Below are positions 55,755 through 63,251 of a stretch of DNA of 64,000 nt, in pieces. Under the pieces are notes generated by a model. The model was not told the DNA's origin and did not search any database. It saw only the letters and a list, made by a program, of their open reading frames with translations. The stretch covers positions 186,001-250,000 of the forward strand of contig CAKOPC010000002.1 of assembly GCA_934098705.1 (NCBI GenBank), given 5' to 3'. Made by a program: the position numbers and the translations under genes. The stretch's first letter is position 1; each line of letters starts with the position of its first letter. The DNA comes from an uncultured Bacilli bacterium. GTDB lineage: Bacteria; Bacillota_I; Bacilli_A; RF39; UBA660.

Positions 55755-58247
55755 ATGAGTATATTAAAAATTTTTGATCATGAATATAAAGAGTTAAAAA
55801 GATTTAAAAAAATAGCAGATGAAATAGTAAGTAAAGAAGAAGAATATAAAAAGTTAACAGATGAAGAGTTAAAACATAAAACTGTAGAATTAAAAGAAGA
55901 ATTAAAAAATGGTAAAACAGTTGATGATATAGTAGTTGATGCTTTTGCAACAGCAAGAGAGGCATGTTTTAGAGTAATACATGAACGTCCTTACTACGTA
56001 CAACTTTTAGGAGGACTTGCTCTTCATTATGGAAATATAGCAGAGATGAAAACAGGTGAAGGAAAAACTTTAACATCAGTTCTTCCAGCTTATCTTAATG
56101 CCTTAACAGGTGAAGGAGTACATATAGTAACAGTAAATGAATATTTGTCAGAGCGTGATAGCAAATGGATGGGTGAAATTCATAGATTTTTAGGACTTAC
56201 TGTAGGGTTAAACTTAAGAGAATTATCACCAAGTGAAAAAAGAGAACAATATAATTGTGATATTTTATATACAACAAATAATGAAGTTGGTTTCGATTAT
56301 TTAAGAGATAACATGGCAGTAAGAAAAGAAGATAGAGTACAAAGACCATTAAATTATGCCATTGTTGATGAAGTTGATTCTGTTTTAATAGATGAAGCAA
56401 GAACACCTTTAATAATATCAGGAGGATACTTAGAAAGTAAAAATTTATATTTAGAAGCGGATCGTTTTGTAAAAGGTTTAAAAGAAGGCGAAAGCTATAC
56501 TGTTGATGAAAAAACAAAAAAAGTAAACTTAACAGATGAAGGTGTAAAGAAAGCAGAAGAATATTATCATATAGACAATTTATATGATGTAAATAACACA
56601 AGTTTAGTACACTTTATAAATCAAGCATTACATGCTAACTATTCTATGAAAAAAGATGTTGATTATGTAGTACAAGATGGACAAATAATAATAGTAGACC
56701 AATTTACTGGAAGATTAATGCAGGGTAGAGCTTTTTCGGAAGGATTACATCAAGCTATTGAAGCCAAAGAAGGAGTTACTATAAATCAAGAAACAAAAAC
56801 ACTTGCCACAATTACGTTCCAAAATTTGTTTAGAATGTACAAAAAATTATCAGGTATGACAGGTACTGCTAAGACAGAAGAAGAGGAATTTAGAAACATA
56901 TACAATATGTATGTTATTCAAATACCAACAAATAAGCCAGTTATAAGAGAAGATATGGCTGATTTAATTTATGCTAATAAAAAATCAAAATATAAAGCTA
57001 TTGCAGATGAAATAGAAAGAAGACATAAAACAGGACAACCAGTACTTGTTGGTACAATAGCTATTGAAAACTCAGAAGAGTTGGGAGCATTACTTGATAA
57101 AAAGCACATAAAACATGAGATATTAAATGCTAAAAATCATGCAAGAGAAGCTGAAATAATAGCACATGCTGGAGAAAAAGGTGCTGTTGTAATAGCAACA
57201 AATATGGCAGGACGTGGAACAGATATAAAATTAGGAGAAGGTGTTAAAGAGTTAGGAGGATTATGTGTAATTGGAACAGAACGTCATGAATCAAGAAGAA
57301 TTGATAATCAGTTAAGAGGACGTTCTGGAAGACAAGGAGATCCAGGATTTACTCAATTTTATATTGCTATGGATGATGAACTTATGAGAAGATTTGGTTC
57401 AGACAGAATAAAAACACTATTAGAATCAACAGGATTAGACAGTGATATGGCAATAAGAAGTAAAATGTTTACAAATTCAGTAGCCCAAGCTCAAAAAAGA
57501 GTAGAAGGTAATAACTTTGATATGAGAAAAACAGTTCTAGAATATGATGATGTAATGAATAGTCAAAGAGAAAATATTTATAAAAGAAGAAATCTTATTT
57601 TAGATAGTGATTCAATTCATGAAGAAGTTTTAAAATCAATGTATAATCATGTTGCAGATGTTGTAGAACAATATGAAAATGAAAAAGGTAAGTTAGAAGA
57701 AAAAGATATAAATGCTATTTTAGAATATATAAATAAAAATTTATTAAAATCAAAAATAAATAGTGAAGAATTAAAAGATAAATCAAATGATGAAATAATA
57801 GATTTTATATATAATAGAATTGTTAAGGAATATGAAAATAAATTAAAAGAAATACCAAAAGAGATAACAGATGAATTTGAAAAAGTAATAACTTTAAATA
57901 TAATTGATAAGTACTGGATGGAACAGATAAATACTATGTCTCACTTAAGAGAAGGTATTGTTTTAAGGCAGTATGCTCAAGATAATCCACTTCGTGCATA
58001 TACACAGGAAGGTTTTGAATTATTTGATAAAATGCTTATGAATATTGATAAAGATGTAACTTTATATCTATTAAAAGCAGAAATAAGACAAAATATTGAA
58101 AGAAAACAAGAAACAAAAGTTATAAGTACTAATAGAAGTGATGATACTGCAAAAGTACACACTAAGGTAAAAAAAGAAAAAATTGGTAGAAATGATCCAT
58201 GTCCATGTGGAAGTGGCAAGAAGTATAAAAACTGTTGTGGAAAGTAG
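55755..58247 (+). CDS. secA: Protein translocase ATPase SecA
   Basis: Motor that drives secretory proteins through SecYEG. The 830-aa protein carries AEMKTGEGKTLTSVLPAYLNAL (Walker A), VDEVDSVLIDEARTPLIISG (DEVD box), the preprotein clamp, TGTAKTEEEEFRNIY, MAGRGTDIKLGEGV, and QLRGRSGRQGDPG. A C-terminal zinc module is GRNDPCPCGSGKKYKNCCGK. Complete. The 3' end of the gene borders the accessory region; a second, degenerate copy of the zinc-module coding sequence lies at 60409-60453. Confidence 0.98.
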   Translation: MSILKIFDHEYKELKRFKKIADEIVSKEEEYKKLTDEELKHKTVELKEELKNGKTVDDIVVDAFATAREACFRVIHERPYYVQLLGGLALHYGNIAEMKTGEGKTLTSVLPAYLNALTGEGVHIVTVNEYLSERDSKWMGEIHRFLGLTVGLNLRELSPSEKREQYNCDILYTTNNEVGFDYLRDNMAVRKEDRVQRPLNYAIVDEVDSVLIDEARTPLIISGGYLESKNLYLEADRFVKGLKEGESYTVDEKTKKVNLTDEGVKKAEEYYHIDNLYDVNNTSLVHFINQALHANYSMKKDVDYVVQDGQIIIVDQFTGRLMQGRAFSEGLHQAIEAKEGVTINQETKTLATITFQNLFRMYKKLSGMTGTAKTEEEEFRNIYNMYVIQIPTNKPVIREDMADLIYANKKSKYKAIADEIERRHKTGQPVLVGTIAIENSEELGALLDKKHIKHEILNAKNHAREAEIIAHAGEKGAVVIATNMAGRGTDIKLGEGVKELGGLCVIGTERHESRRIDNQLRGRSGRQGDPGFTQFYIAMDDELMRRFGSDRIKTLLESTGLDSDMAIRSKMFTNSVAQAQKRVEGNNFDMRKTVLEYDDVMNSQRENIYKRRNLILDSDSIHEEVLKSMYNHVADVVEQYENEKGKLEEKDINAILEYINKNLLKSKINSEELKDKSNDEIIDFIYNRIVKEYENKLKEIPKEITDEFEKVITLNIIDKYWMEQINTMSHLREGIVLRQYAQDNPLRAYTQEGFELFDKMLMNIDKDVTLYLLKAEIRQNIERKQETKVISTNRSDDTAKVHTKVKKEKIGRNDPCPCGSGKKYKNCCGK

Positions 58248-58248
58248 T

Positions 58249-58276
58249 AAAAGCCCAGTAATTACGGGCTTTTTTC
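58249..58276 (+). terminator. Terminator after secA
   Basis: Stem AAAAGCCC/GGGCTTTT (58249-58256, 58266-58273) followed by TTT, GC-rich for this genome. The following 240 bases (to 58514) contain no gene; they hold several GATACC repeats whose meaning is unclear. Confidence 0.88.
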
Positions 58277-58514
58277 GTACTCCAAAAACCTCAGAATATA
58301 CTTTAGATACCTTTTTGGATACCTTCCGGTGAATATCTAAAAGGCATCTAGATACCCTTTTTAGTACAATATTCGCAATTTTTTAGTAAAAACTTAAAAT
58401 GCAACATTTTACTTATTTATAAGGGATTGTAAGCATTTTTGCTTTGATATAATATAAAATTGTGTCCATTGTCAAAGTGGCTTAGAACACAAATAAAAAA
58501 AGATAATACCTTTT

Positions 58515-58766
58515 TTAATTATCTTCTTCATCTATTGGTTTAAAAAATTCTCTTATATCAATATTTAATACTTCTGCAAATTTCCATAAAGTTCCCAAAC
58601 TAAACGTTTGATAATATTTTTCACTTTCAATATTCATTATAAATCCATCACTATAATTACATAATTCTGCAAATTTATGTTGAGTAAGTCCTTTTGTTTT
58701 TCTTTGTTTTTTAAGGTTTTTTGCTACAAGATAGTAAACATAATTTTCATCATTTTTATTTATCAA
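58515..58766 (-). CDS. XRE-family helix-turn-helix repressor
   Basis: An 83-aa DNA-binding protein: VAKNLKKQRKTKGLTQHKFAELCNYSDGFIMNIESEKYYQTFSLGTLWKFAEVLNIDIREFF is a standard Cro/C1 five-helix domain. It starts with TTG at 58766, preceded by AAAGGTG; no in-frame ATG is nearby. It is divergent from the zinc-ribbon/TM2 gene, with two identical operator-like repeats between them. It probably represses the cassette and itself, like a phage or integrative-element regulator. Confidence 0.82.
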   Translation of the reverse strand: MINKNDENYVYYLVAKNLKKQRKTKGLTQHKFAELCNYSDGFIMNIESEKYYQTFSLGTLWKFAEVLNIDIREFFKPIDEEDN

Positions 58767-58796
58767 TATAGCATCACACCTTTCTAATAATATTTT

Positions 58797-58835
58797 CTCA
58801 CTTATTCGGTGAAAATATACTCACTTATTCGGTGA
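58797..58835. promoter_or_regulatory. Twin operator for the XRE repressor
   Basis: Two copies of CTCACTTATTCGGTGA (58797-58812 and 58820-58835), starts 23 bases apart, about two helical turns. Each is an imperfect dyad with CTCAC/GTGAG arms. The right copy overlaps the -35 region of the rightward promoter. Confidence 0.75.
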
Positions 58836-58844
58836 GATATGTGA

Positions 58845-58850
58845 TATAAT
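58845..58850 (+). promoter_or_regulatory. -10 element of the zinc-ribbon/TM2 operon
   Basis: TATAAT with the -35 zone (about 58822-58827) lying in the right operator copy, so repressor binding would block polymerase. Confidence 0.6.
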
Positions 58851-58912
58851 AAATGTGTAAGTTAGTCTATAACTTGCTAAAACAGTTTTTATTGGAAGTG
58901 AAAGGAGGTAAA

Positions 58913-59263
58913 ATGAAAACAAAGTTTTGTGAATTTTGTGGTAATAAGGTAGCTATTGATGCTGTTTTATGTCCAAAGTGTGGCAAACAATTAGAAGAAT
59001 TAAAAGCAGAAACATCTAATTCAAATCCACAAGTTGTTATTAACAATAGTAATACAATTAATGGTGCATACGGAAGAAAACAATGTGATAAATGGATAGC
59101 GTTATTATTATGTATTTTCTTAGGAGTCTTTGGTGGGCACAAGTTTTATGAAGGTAAAGCTGGAATGGGAGTTTTATACCTATTTACAGTTGGCTTATTT
59201 GGAATAGGTTTAATAGTTGATTTTATAACTATTTTATGTAAACCTAATCCGTATTATGTTTAG
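58913..59263 (+). CDS. Zinc-ribbon TM2-domain membrane protein
   Basis: 116 aa. Starts at 58913 (AAAGGAGG, then ATG); the frame is open to 58853, but this overlaps the promoter. The N-terminus is a zinc ribbon (CEFCGNKVAIDAVLCPKCGKQ, four cysteines), followed by a polar Asn/Ser linker and a TM2 domain: KWIALLLCIFLGVFGGHKFYEGKAGMGVLYLFTVGLFGIGLIVDFITIL, two helices with the typical GxHKFYxGK turn. TM2 proteins occur in many phage and element cargoes; the molecular role is unknown. First gene of a two-gene operon. Confidence 0.82.
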   Translation: MKTKFCEFCGNKVAIDAVLCPKCGKQLEELKAETSNSNPQVVINNSNTINGAYGRKQCDKWIALLLCIFLGVFGGHKFYEGKAGMGVLYLFTVGLFGIGLIVDFITILCKPNPYYV

Positions 59264-59274
59264 GAGGAATAAGA

Positions 59275-60168
59275 ATGGATAAAAAATTTTGTAAGTTTTG
59301 TGGCGAAGAAATTGAAAAAGATGCAATGGTTTGCCCAAAATGTGGAAGACAATTAAAAGTAGTAAAAAAAGAAGAAGCATCATCTTCAGAAAAAAGCAGT
59401 GAAGCTAAATATGATGAATCAAGTAAGTTTTATACCAAAGCATGGTTTATGTGGGTAATGCTTATATTCTTTGCTCCAGTAGGAATTTTCTTAATGTGGA
59501 AGTTTCATCCTGAAATGAAAAAGAATACAAAAATAATACTAACTATTGTATTTGCTATAGTATTTTTGGCTATCGCATTTGGAGGAAATAGTGATGAAAC
59601 AACAACAAACAATGACAGTTCAAACTCAAATAGTAATTTAAATACAGTAAGTAAGGTAAAAGTTGAAGTAATTGACTTTAGTGGTATGTCAGAAAGTGAA
59701 ATATTGACTTGGTGTAAAGAAAAAAATTTAAATTGTAGTTTTAAAAGAGAATATTCAGATATTGTCTCAAAAGATGGATATATAAAACAAAGTGTTAATG
59801 CAACTGAACAAGTTACAGAGGGCAGTAAAATAACTGTTACTTATTCATTAGGAAAAGAACCTACTACTGAGCAAAAAAATGCATTAAGAAAGGCCGAATC
59901 TTATGCAAAAACTATGCATATGTCAAAACAAGGGATTTATGATCAATTAACATCTGAATATGGAGAAGGCTTTGATAAAGAATCAGCTCAATATGCTATT
60001 GATAATATTGAATGGGATTGGAATGCTAATGCACTAGCAAAAGCTAAATCATATAGAGATACAATGAGTATGTCTAAAAATAGAATTTATGATCAATTAG
60101 TATCTCAATATGGAGAAAAATTTACTAAAGAAGAAGCTCAATACGCCATTGACCACTTAGATGATTAA
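59275..60168 (+). CDS. Zinc-ribbon membrane protein with PASTA-like and two Ltp domains (possible superinfection-exclusion protein)
   Basis: 297 aa. Order of parts: zinc ribbon (CKFCGEEIEKDAMVCPKCGRQ), Ser/Lys linker, two membrane helices (about 57-76 and 86-103), Ser/Asn spacer, a PASTA-like domain (127-193; VIDFSGMSESEILTWCKEKNLNC and VTEGSKITVTYSLG), and two Ltp repeats (201-249, 251-297; AESYAKTMHMSKQGIYDQLTS and AKSYRDTMSMSKNRIYDQLVS). Ltp domains are known from the Streptococcus thermophilus phage TP-J34 lipoprotein that blocks DNA entry of other phages. Here the domain is tethered by membrane helices rather than by lipid. Starts 12 bases after the TM2 gene with AGGAGG. A defence or surface role is inferred. 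Confidence 0.8.
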   Translation: MDKKFCKFCGEEIEKDAMVCPKCGRQLKVVKKEEASSSEKSSEAKYDESSKFYTKAWFMWVMLIFFAPVGIFLMWKFHPEMKKNTKIILTIVFAIVFLAIAFGGNSDETTTNNDSSNSNSNLNTVSKVKVEVIDFSGMSESEILTWCKEKNLNCSFKREYSDIVSKDGYIKQSVNATEQVTEGSKITVTYSLGKEPTTEQKNALRKAESYAKTMHMSKQGIYDQLTSEYGEGFDKESAQYAIDNIEWDWNANALAKAKSYRDTMSMSKNRIYDQLVSQYGEKFTKEEAQYAIDHLDD

Positions 60169-60216
60169 AATTGATAGTCTATGATAATCGATTATAGATT
60201 ATGTTATTAATATAGG

Positions 60217-60241
60217 AGATTGCCTAAAAGGTAGTCTTTTT
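60217..60241 (+). terminator. Terminator after the Ltp operon
   Basis: Stem AGATTGCC/GGTAGTCT (two wobbles) followed by five or more T. Confidence 0.65.
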
Positions 60242-60299
60242 CTATGATTTTAAGAACTTACTAAAAAATTGTGAAAAATCGTTAAAAAAGTATTTTAGA

Positions 60300-60453
60300 T
60301 ACCTTCTGCTAGGTTTTACAAGTGCTGTCGGAAGCTCCCAAGTGCATTCAATAGCCGAAAAGAGACACAAAATGCTATGAGAAGCTACCAAAATACCTAC
60401 TATAAAAAGCCATGTGGTTCGGGAAAAAAATACAAACAATGTTATGTAAAGTA
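60300..60453 (+). pseudogene. Degenerate SEC-C zinc-module relic
   Basis: An open frame without a good start ends in PCGSGKKYKQCYVK and TAG, matching the end of SecA (PCGSGKKYKNCCGK, TAG). The codons differ mostly at synonymous positions and two residues of the zinc motif are lost (Cys to Tyr and Gly to Val). It may be a decayed 3' end of a SEC-C gene left by insertion or deletion. The rest of 60169-60613 has no gene. Confidence 0.6.
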
Positions 60454-60546
60454 GCATAAAATGATGGAAAACTAATAATTATAAAAATTATAAATTGGTT
60501 CGAGTTTTATAACTTGTCCACAAAATATTAAAAATATGTAGTAAAA

Positions 60547-60585
60547 AAAAGGTGTGAACAATGATTATATTTGTTGACACCTTTT
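60547..60585. terminator. Long inverted repeat before the RhuM-like gene
   Basis: A 14-base arm AAAAGGTGTGAACA pairs with TGTTGACACCTTTT (one mismatch) across an 11-base loop. It has T-rich ends in both directions and could be a bidirectional terminator, or a regulator site. It contains a TTGACA that might be a -35 box. Confidence 0.5.
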
Positions 60586-60613
60586 AAAATCTAATATAAA
60601 TGGAAGTAAAACA

Positions 60614-61018
60614 ATGGAAGAAAATAACAATAATATTGTAATTTATCAAACTGATGATGGAACGACAAAAATAGATGTAAAACTTGAAGAAGAAACAGTA
60701 TGGTTATCACAACAACAGATGGCTGACTTATATGATACGACTAAACAAAATATAAGTTTGCATATTAAAAATATCTTTGATGAAGAAGAATTAGATATAA
60801 ATTCAACTGTCAATGAATTCTTGAAAGTTCAAAAAGAAGGAAATCAAAAAGTTGAAAGAAAAGTTAAATATTACAATTTCGATATAATTATTTCTATTGG
60901 TTTTAGGGTTAACTCTAAGAAAGCAATTAAATTTAGAACTTGGGCAAATAAAATAATTAAAGATTATATGGTTCAAGGTTTTGCATTAAATGATGAAAGA
61001 TTTTTAATCGTAAATTGA
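60614..61018 (+). CDS. RhuM-like protein, short form
   Basis: 134 aa of a RhuM-family protein, in which the usual members are about 300-340 aa. The N-terminal pattern is clear: TTKIDVKLEEETVWLSQQQMADLYDTTKQNISLHIKNIFDEEEL and KVERKVKYYNFDIIISIGFRVNSKKAIKFRTWANKIIKDYMVQGFALNDERF. It stops with TGA right after the RhuM core, and no continuation is found in other frames downstream. RhuM proteins occur in pathogenicity and defence islands; function is uncertain. Truncated or a natural single-domain form. Confidence 0.8.
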   Translation: MEENNNNIVIYQTDDGTTKIDVKLEEETVWLSQQQMADLYDTTKQNISLHIKNIFDEEELDINSTVNEFLKVQKEGNQKVERKVKYYNFDIIISIGFRVNSKKAIKFRTWANKIIKDYMVQGFALNDERFLIVN

Positions 61019-61118
61019 AAAATATAAAAATATAACCATTTTAACAACATATAAACCAACCACTATGTAAATAATTGTAAAACAAAATAAAAATAATATA
61101 TGAAGATAAAAATAAATG

Positions 61119-61145
61119 TTATACTTATACCAAGAGGTGAATTTA
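61119..61145 (+). promoter_or_regulatory. Leader with ATGTTATACTTATAC motif before the coiled-coil gene
   Basis: The stretch AATGTTATACTTATACCA, followed by AAGAGGTG, is nearly the same as the leader of the NERD gene (about 63222-63242). It probably contains the -10 element. Confidence 0.5.
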
Positions 61146-61146
61146 T

Positions 61147-62814
61147 ATGAATAATAGTGATTTATTATTGTCAATGCAAAAAAATATTGGGGAAAGATTA
61201 CAAAAAACGGATGCTAAATTAGAAAGAGCAAAAGAAAAATTAGAAAATGGAAAGGTTAGTATAATTGATAAAATGTTTTTAAAAAATGACTTAAAATCAT
61301 TACAACAAGAACACACTAATCTTGTAGCATTAAATCAAAAACTATCAAGTTTTACCAATAATAATCAAGCACAAACATCTTTACCAAGTGATGTAAAAAG
61401 TGCTTTAGATAGTCTTGGAACAGTTTTAAATAATGAAGAGATAACAAACTTAAATAATGTAATAAAATCCACTATAAATAATCTAAATAAATCAAGCAAA
61501 CAAGGAATAGAAAATGATGATAAAGAAATAGAAAAACTTTTAAAGTCACTAAAACTTGAAAATAATAATTTTCTACTATATAATTCATATAATCAGTATC
61601 AAAACAGTCAAACATCATTTATTATTGCTTTAGAAAAAATAAAAAAACAAGAATTTATGGGAGAAAAAGAGCAATATAAAGTAATTCATCAAGATGGAAC
61701 ACCATTAATAAGTGATGAGATTGCAAGTTTTAATAGTTCTTTAGAAGAACTAAAACAAAATAAATTTTTTCAAAACGATAAACAAGCAAAAAATATAATA
61801 GATAATTCCAATCAAATAAAAGAAGCCTATAAAAATAAGGTATTAAGTTCTAATGCCTTAAGAAAATTAGACAGCTGTATAAATAGTATGCAAAATGATT
61901 CTTCTTTAAATGATATAAAATCATATCTTGAAAAAGTAAAGAGTAGTTATGTAAAAGCGTATGAGAAATCAAATAGCTATTTAGAAAAATTTAATATAGA
62001 ATCTATAAAAGATAAATATAAAAAAGAAATAGAAAAACAAAGAGAAGAAAAAATGAGGGAAGAAACAAAGCAAACAGGAATGACTTTATATCAAGAATTG
62101 ACATATGAACTTCAAAAAACAATGGCTCAAGATCCTAACAATTTAAATAAAATAGAAGATATAAAAAAGCAAATGAGGGAAGTAAAGGCAAACTATAAAT
62201 TGGATAATTTAAACTTAAGTGATGCAGAATTTAAAGGAAAAACAAATTATACTACTGAGGTAAGTAAAGAAAAAGCAGTAATAGAATTATCAAATGAAGC
62301 AAGATTAAATGAATATAATGAAAATAAACAAGCCGAAATAGCTTTAAGAGAAGCTGCTATAAAAGAACTACAATATTCTAGTAATGAAGCTATCGAATAT
62401 GATTTAAAAAATGGTGATGTATATCAAAAAGAAAAAGCAGAAAGTCTAATCAAAGCAAAAATGGATGAATTAAGAGAAATGGCAAATTTATCAGTGGAAG
62501 AAAGAGGCCTTTTAATGCTAAAAAAAAGAGGCTATATAGATAAAGATGCAACAGTTTCTATGTTATCACCTCAGCAATTAAATGATATAAGAATTGGTTA
62601 TAGTGATAGTGCTTTAGGACTTACAGATTACCAAAAATATAAAAAGCAACAAACCTCTAATTCTATTTACAAAGAGTATTTAATATATAGAACAAAAAAT
62701 CAAGATAAAAATGAATATATGTCATTTAGTCAATTTGCCAAAGCAAAGTATAATCTTACTATGGATGAATCAAATTTAAATGAAGTTATAGATAAGGAAG
62801 GAATATCAAGATAA
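61147..62814 (+). CDS. Unknown large coiled-coil protein
   Basis: 555 aa, no family recognised, no signal peptide or membrane helix. Lys/Glu/Asn-rich. Long helical stretches occur at about 10-75 and 85-290, with an especially charged coil near 280-345 (KDKYKKEIEKQREEKMREE) and a C-terminal helical part to 555. Good ribosome binding site (AGAGGTG). Its stop overlaps the start of the next gene (TAATG), so the two proteins are likely made together. It lies between RhuM-like and NERD genes and could be a structural part of a defence or mobile-element module; unproven. Confidence 0.68.
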   Translation: MNNSDLLLSMQKNIGERLQKTDAKLERAKEKLENGKVSIIDKMFLKNDLKSLQQEHTNLVALNQKLSSFTNNNQAQTSLPSDVKSALDSLGTVLNNEEITNLNNVIKSTINNLNKSSKQGIENDDKEIEKLLKSLKLENNNFLLYNSYNQYQNSQTSFIIALEKIKKQEFMGEKEQYKVIHQDGTPLISDEIASFNSSLEELKQNKFFQNDKQAKNIIDNSNQIKEAYKNKVLSSNALRKLDSCINSMQNDSSLNDIKSYLEKVKSSYVKAYEKSNSYLEKFNIESIKDKYKKEIEKQREEKMREETKQTGMTLYQELTYELQKTMAQDPNNLNKIEDIKKQMREVKANYKLDNLNLSDAEFKGKTNYTTEVSKEKAVIELSNEARLNEYNENKQAEIALREAAIKELQYSSNEAIEYDLKNGDVYQKEKAESLIKAKMDELREMANLSVEERGLLMLKKRGYIDKDATVSMLSPQQLNDIRIGYSDSALGLTDYQKYKKQQTSNSIYKEYLIYRTKNQDKNEYMSFSQFAKAKYNLTMDESNLNEVIDKEGISR

Positions 62815-63017
62815 TGCAAGAGCAAGTAGAAGATATAAGAAATAAACTAAATTTTGAAATAAGAAGTTTATTATCAGTAATAGATTTAATAGATGGCAAA
62901 ACAAGAGAATATGAAAACTACATTCCAGATACCTTAAATGAAGAAGGATATCTATATCAACAATTATCTTTAGTAGAAGAAGCCAAAAAAAGATTAACAG
63001 ATATATTTAAAGATTAA
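62814..63017 (+). CDS. Small helical partner protein, unknown
   Basis: 67 aa, mostly helical (VEDIRNKLNFEIRSLLSVIDLIDGKTREYEN, then SLVEEAKKRLTDIF). Starts on the stop codon of the 555-aa gene by a TAATG overlap, which implies coupled translation and perhaps a complex. No family recognised. The fixed pairing is the main evidence that both are real. Confidence 0.62.
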   Translation: MQEQVEDIRNKLNFEIRSLLSVIDLIDGKTREYENYIPDTLNEEGYLYQQLSLVEEAKKRLTDIFKD

Positions 63018-63221
63018 TTTTCTTAATCTTAAAAAAAATGTTTAAATAAAAATATTAAAAAGTCATTTTTTATAATGTATTAAAAGCAATAGATTACATT
63101 ATAAAGATGATTTTTTTAAAAGCATAAATATCATTTTAAAATTAAAAAAGCAACAAATCTTATCTTCAAAATCAAATATTTATATTAAAAAAATATAATA
63201 TGTTAGAAAAATAATAAAACT

Positions 63222-63250
63222 ATGTTATACTTATACTAGGGAGGATAACA
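63222..63250 (+). promoter_or_regulatory. Leader of the NERD gene, same motif as at 61119
   Basis: ATGTTATACTTATACTAGGGAGG directly before the ATG at 63252, matching the leader at 61119-61145. The gap 63018-63221 shows no gene. Confidence 0.5.
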
Positions 63251-63251
63251 T

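Noticed and set aside
56197..56601. A 134-aa Leu/His/Tyr-rich minus-strand frame
   Set aside because: Antisense shadow of secA.
58302..60305. 12-base direct repeat TTTAGATACCTT (58302-58313 and 60294-60305) as attachment sites of an integrated element
   Set aside because: A repeat this short is expected by chance in such AT-rich DNA, its position relative to the two SEC-C ends is not parallel, and no integrase is present.
60242..60457. A 71-aa minus-strand frame downstream of the Ltp gene
   Set aside because: No ribosome binding site and no recognised family; it is antisense to the SEC-C relic, whose codon pattern explains the open frame.
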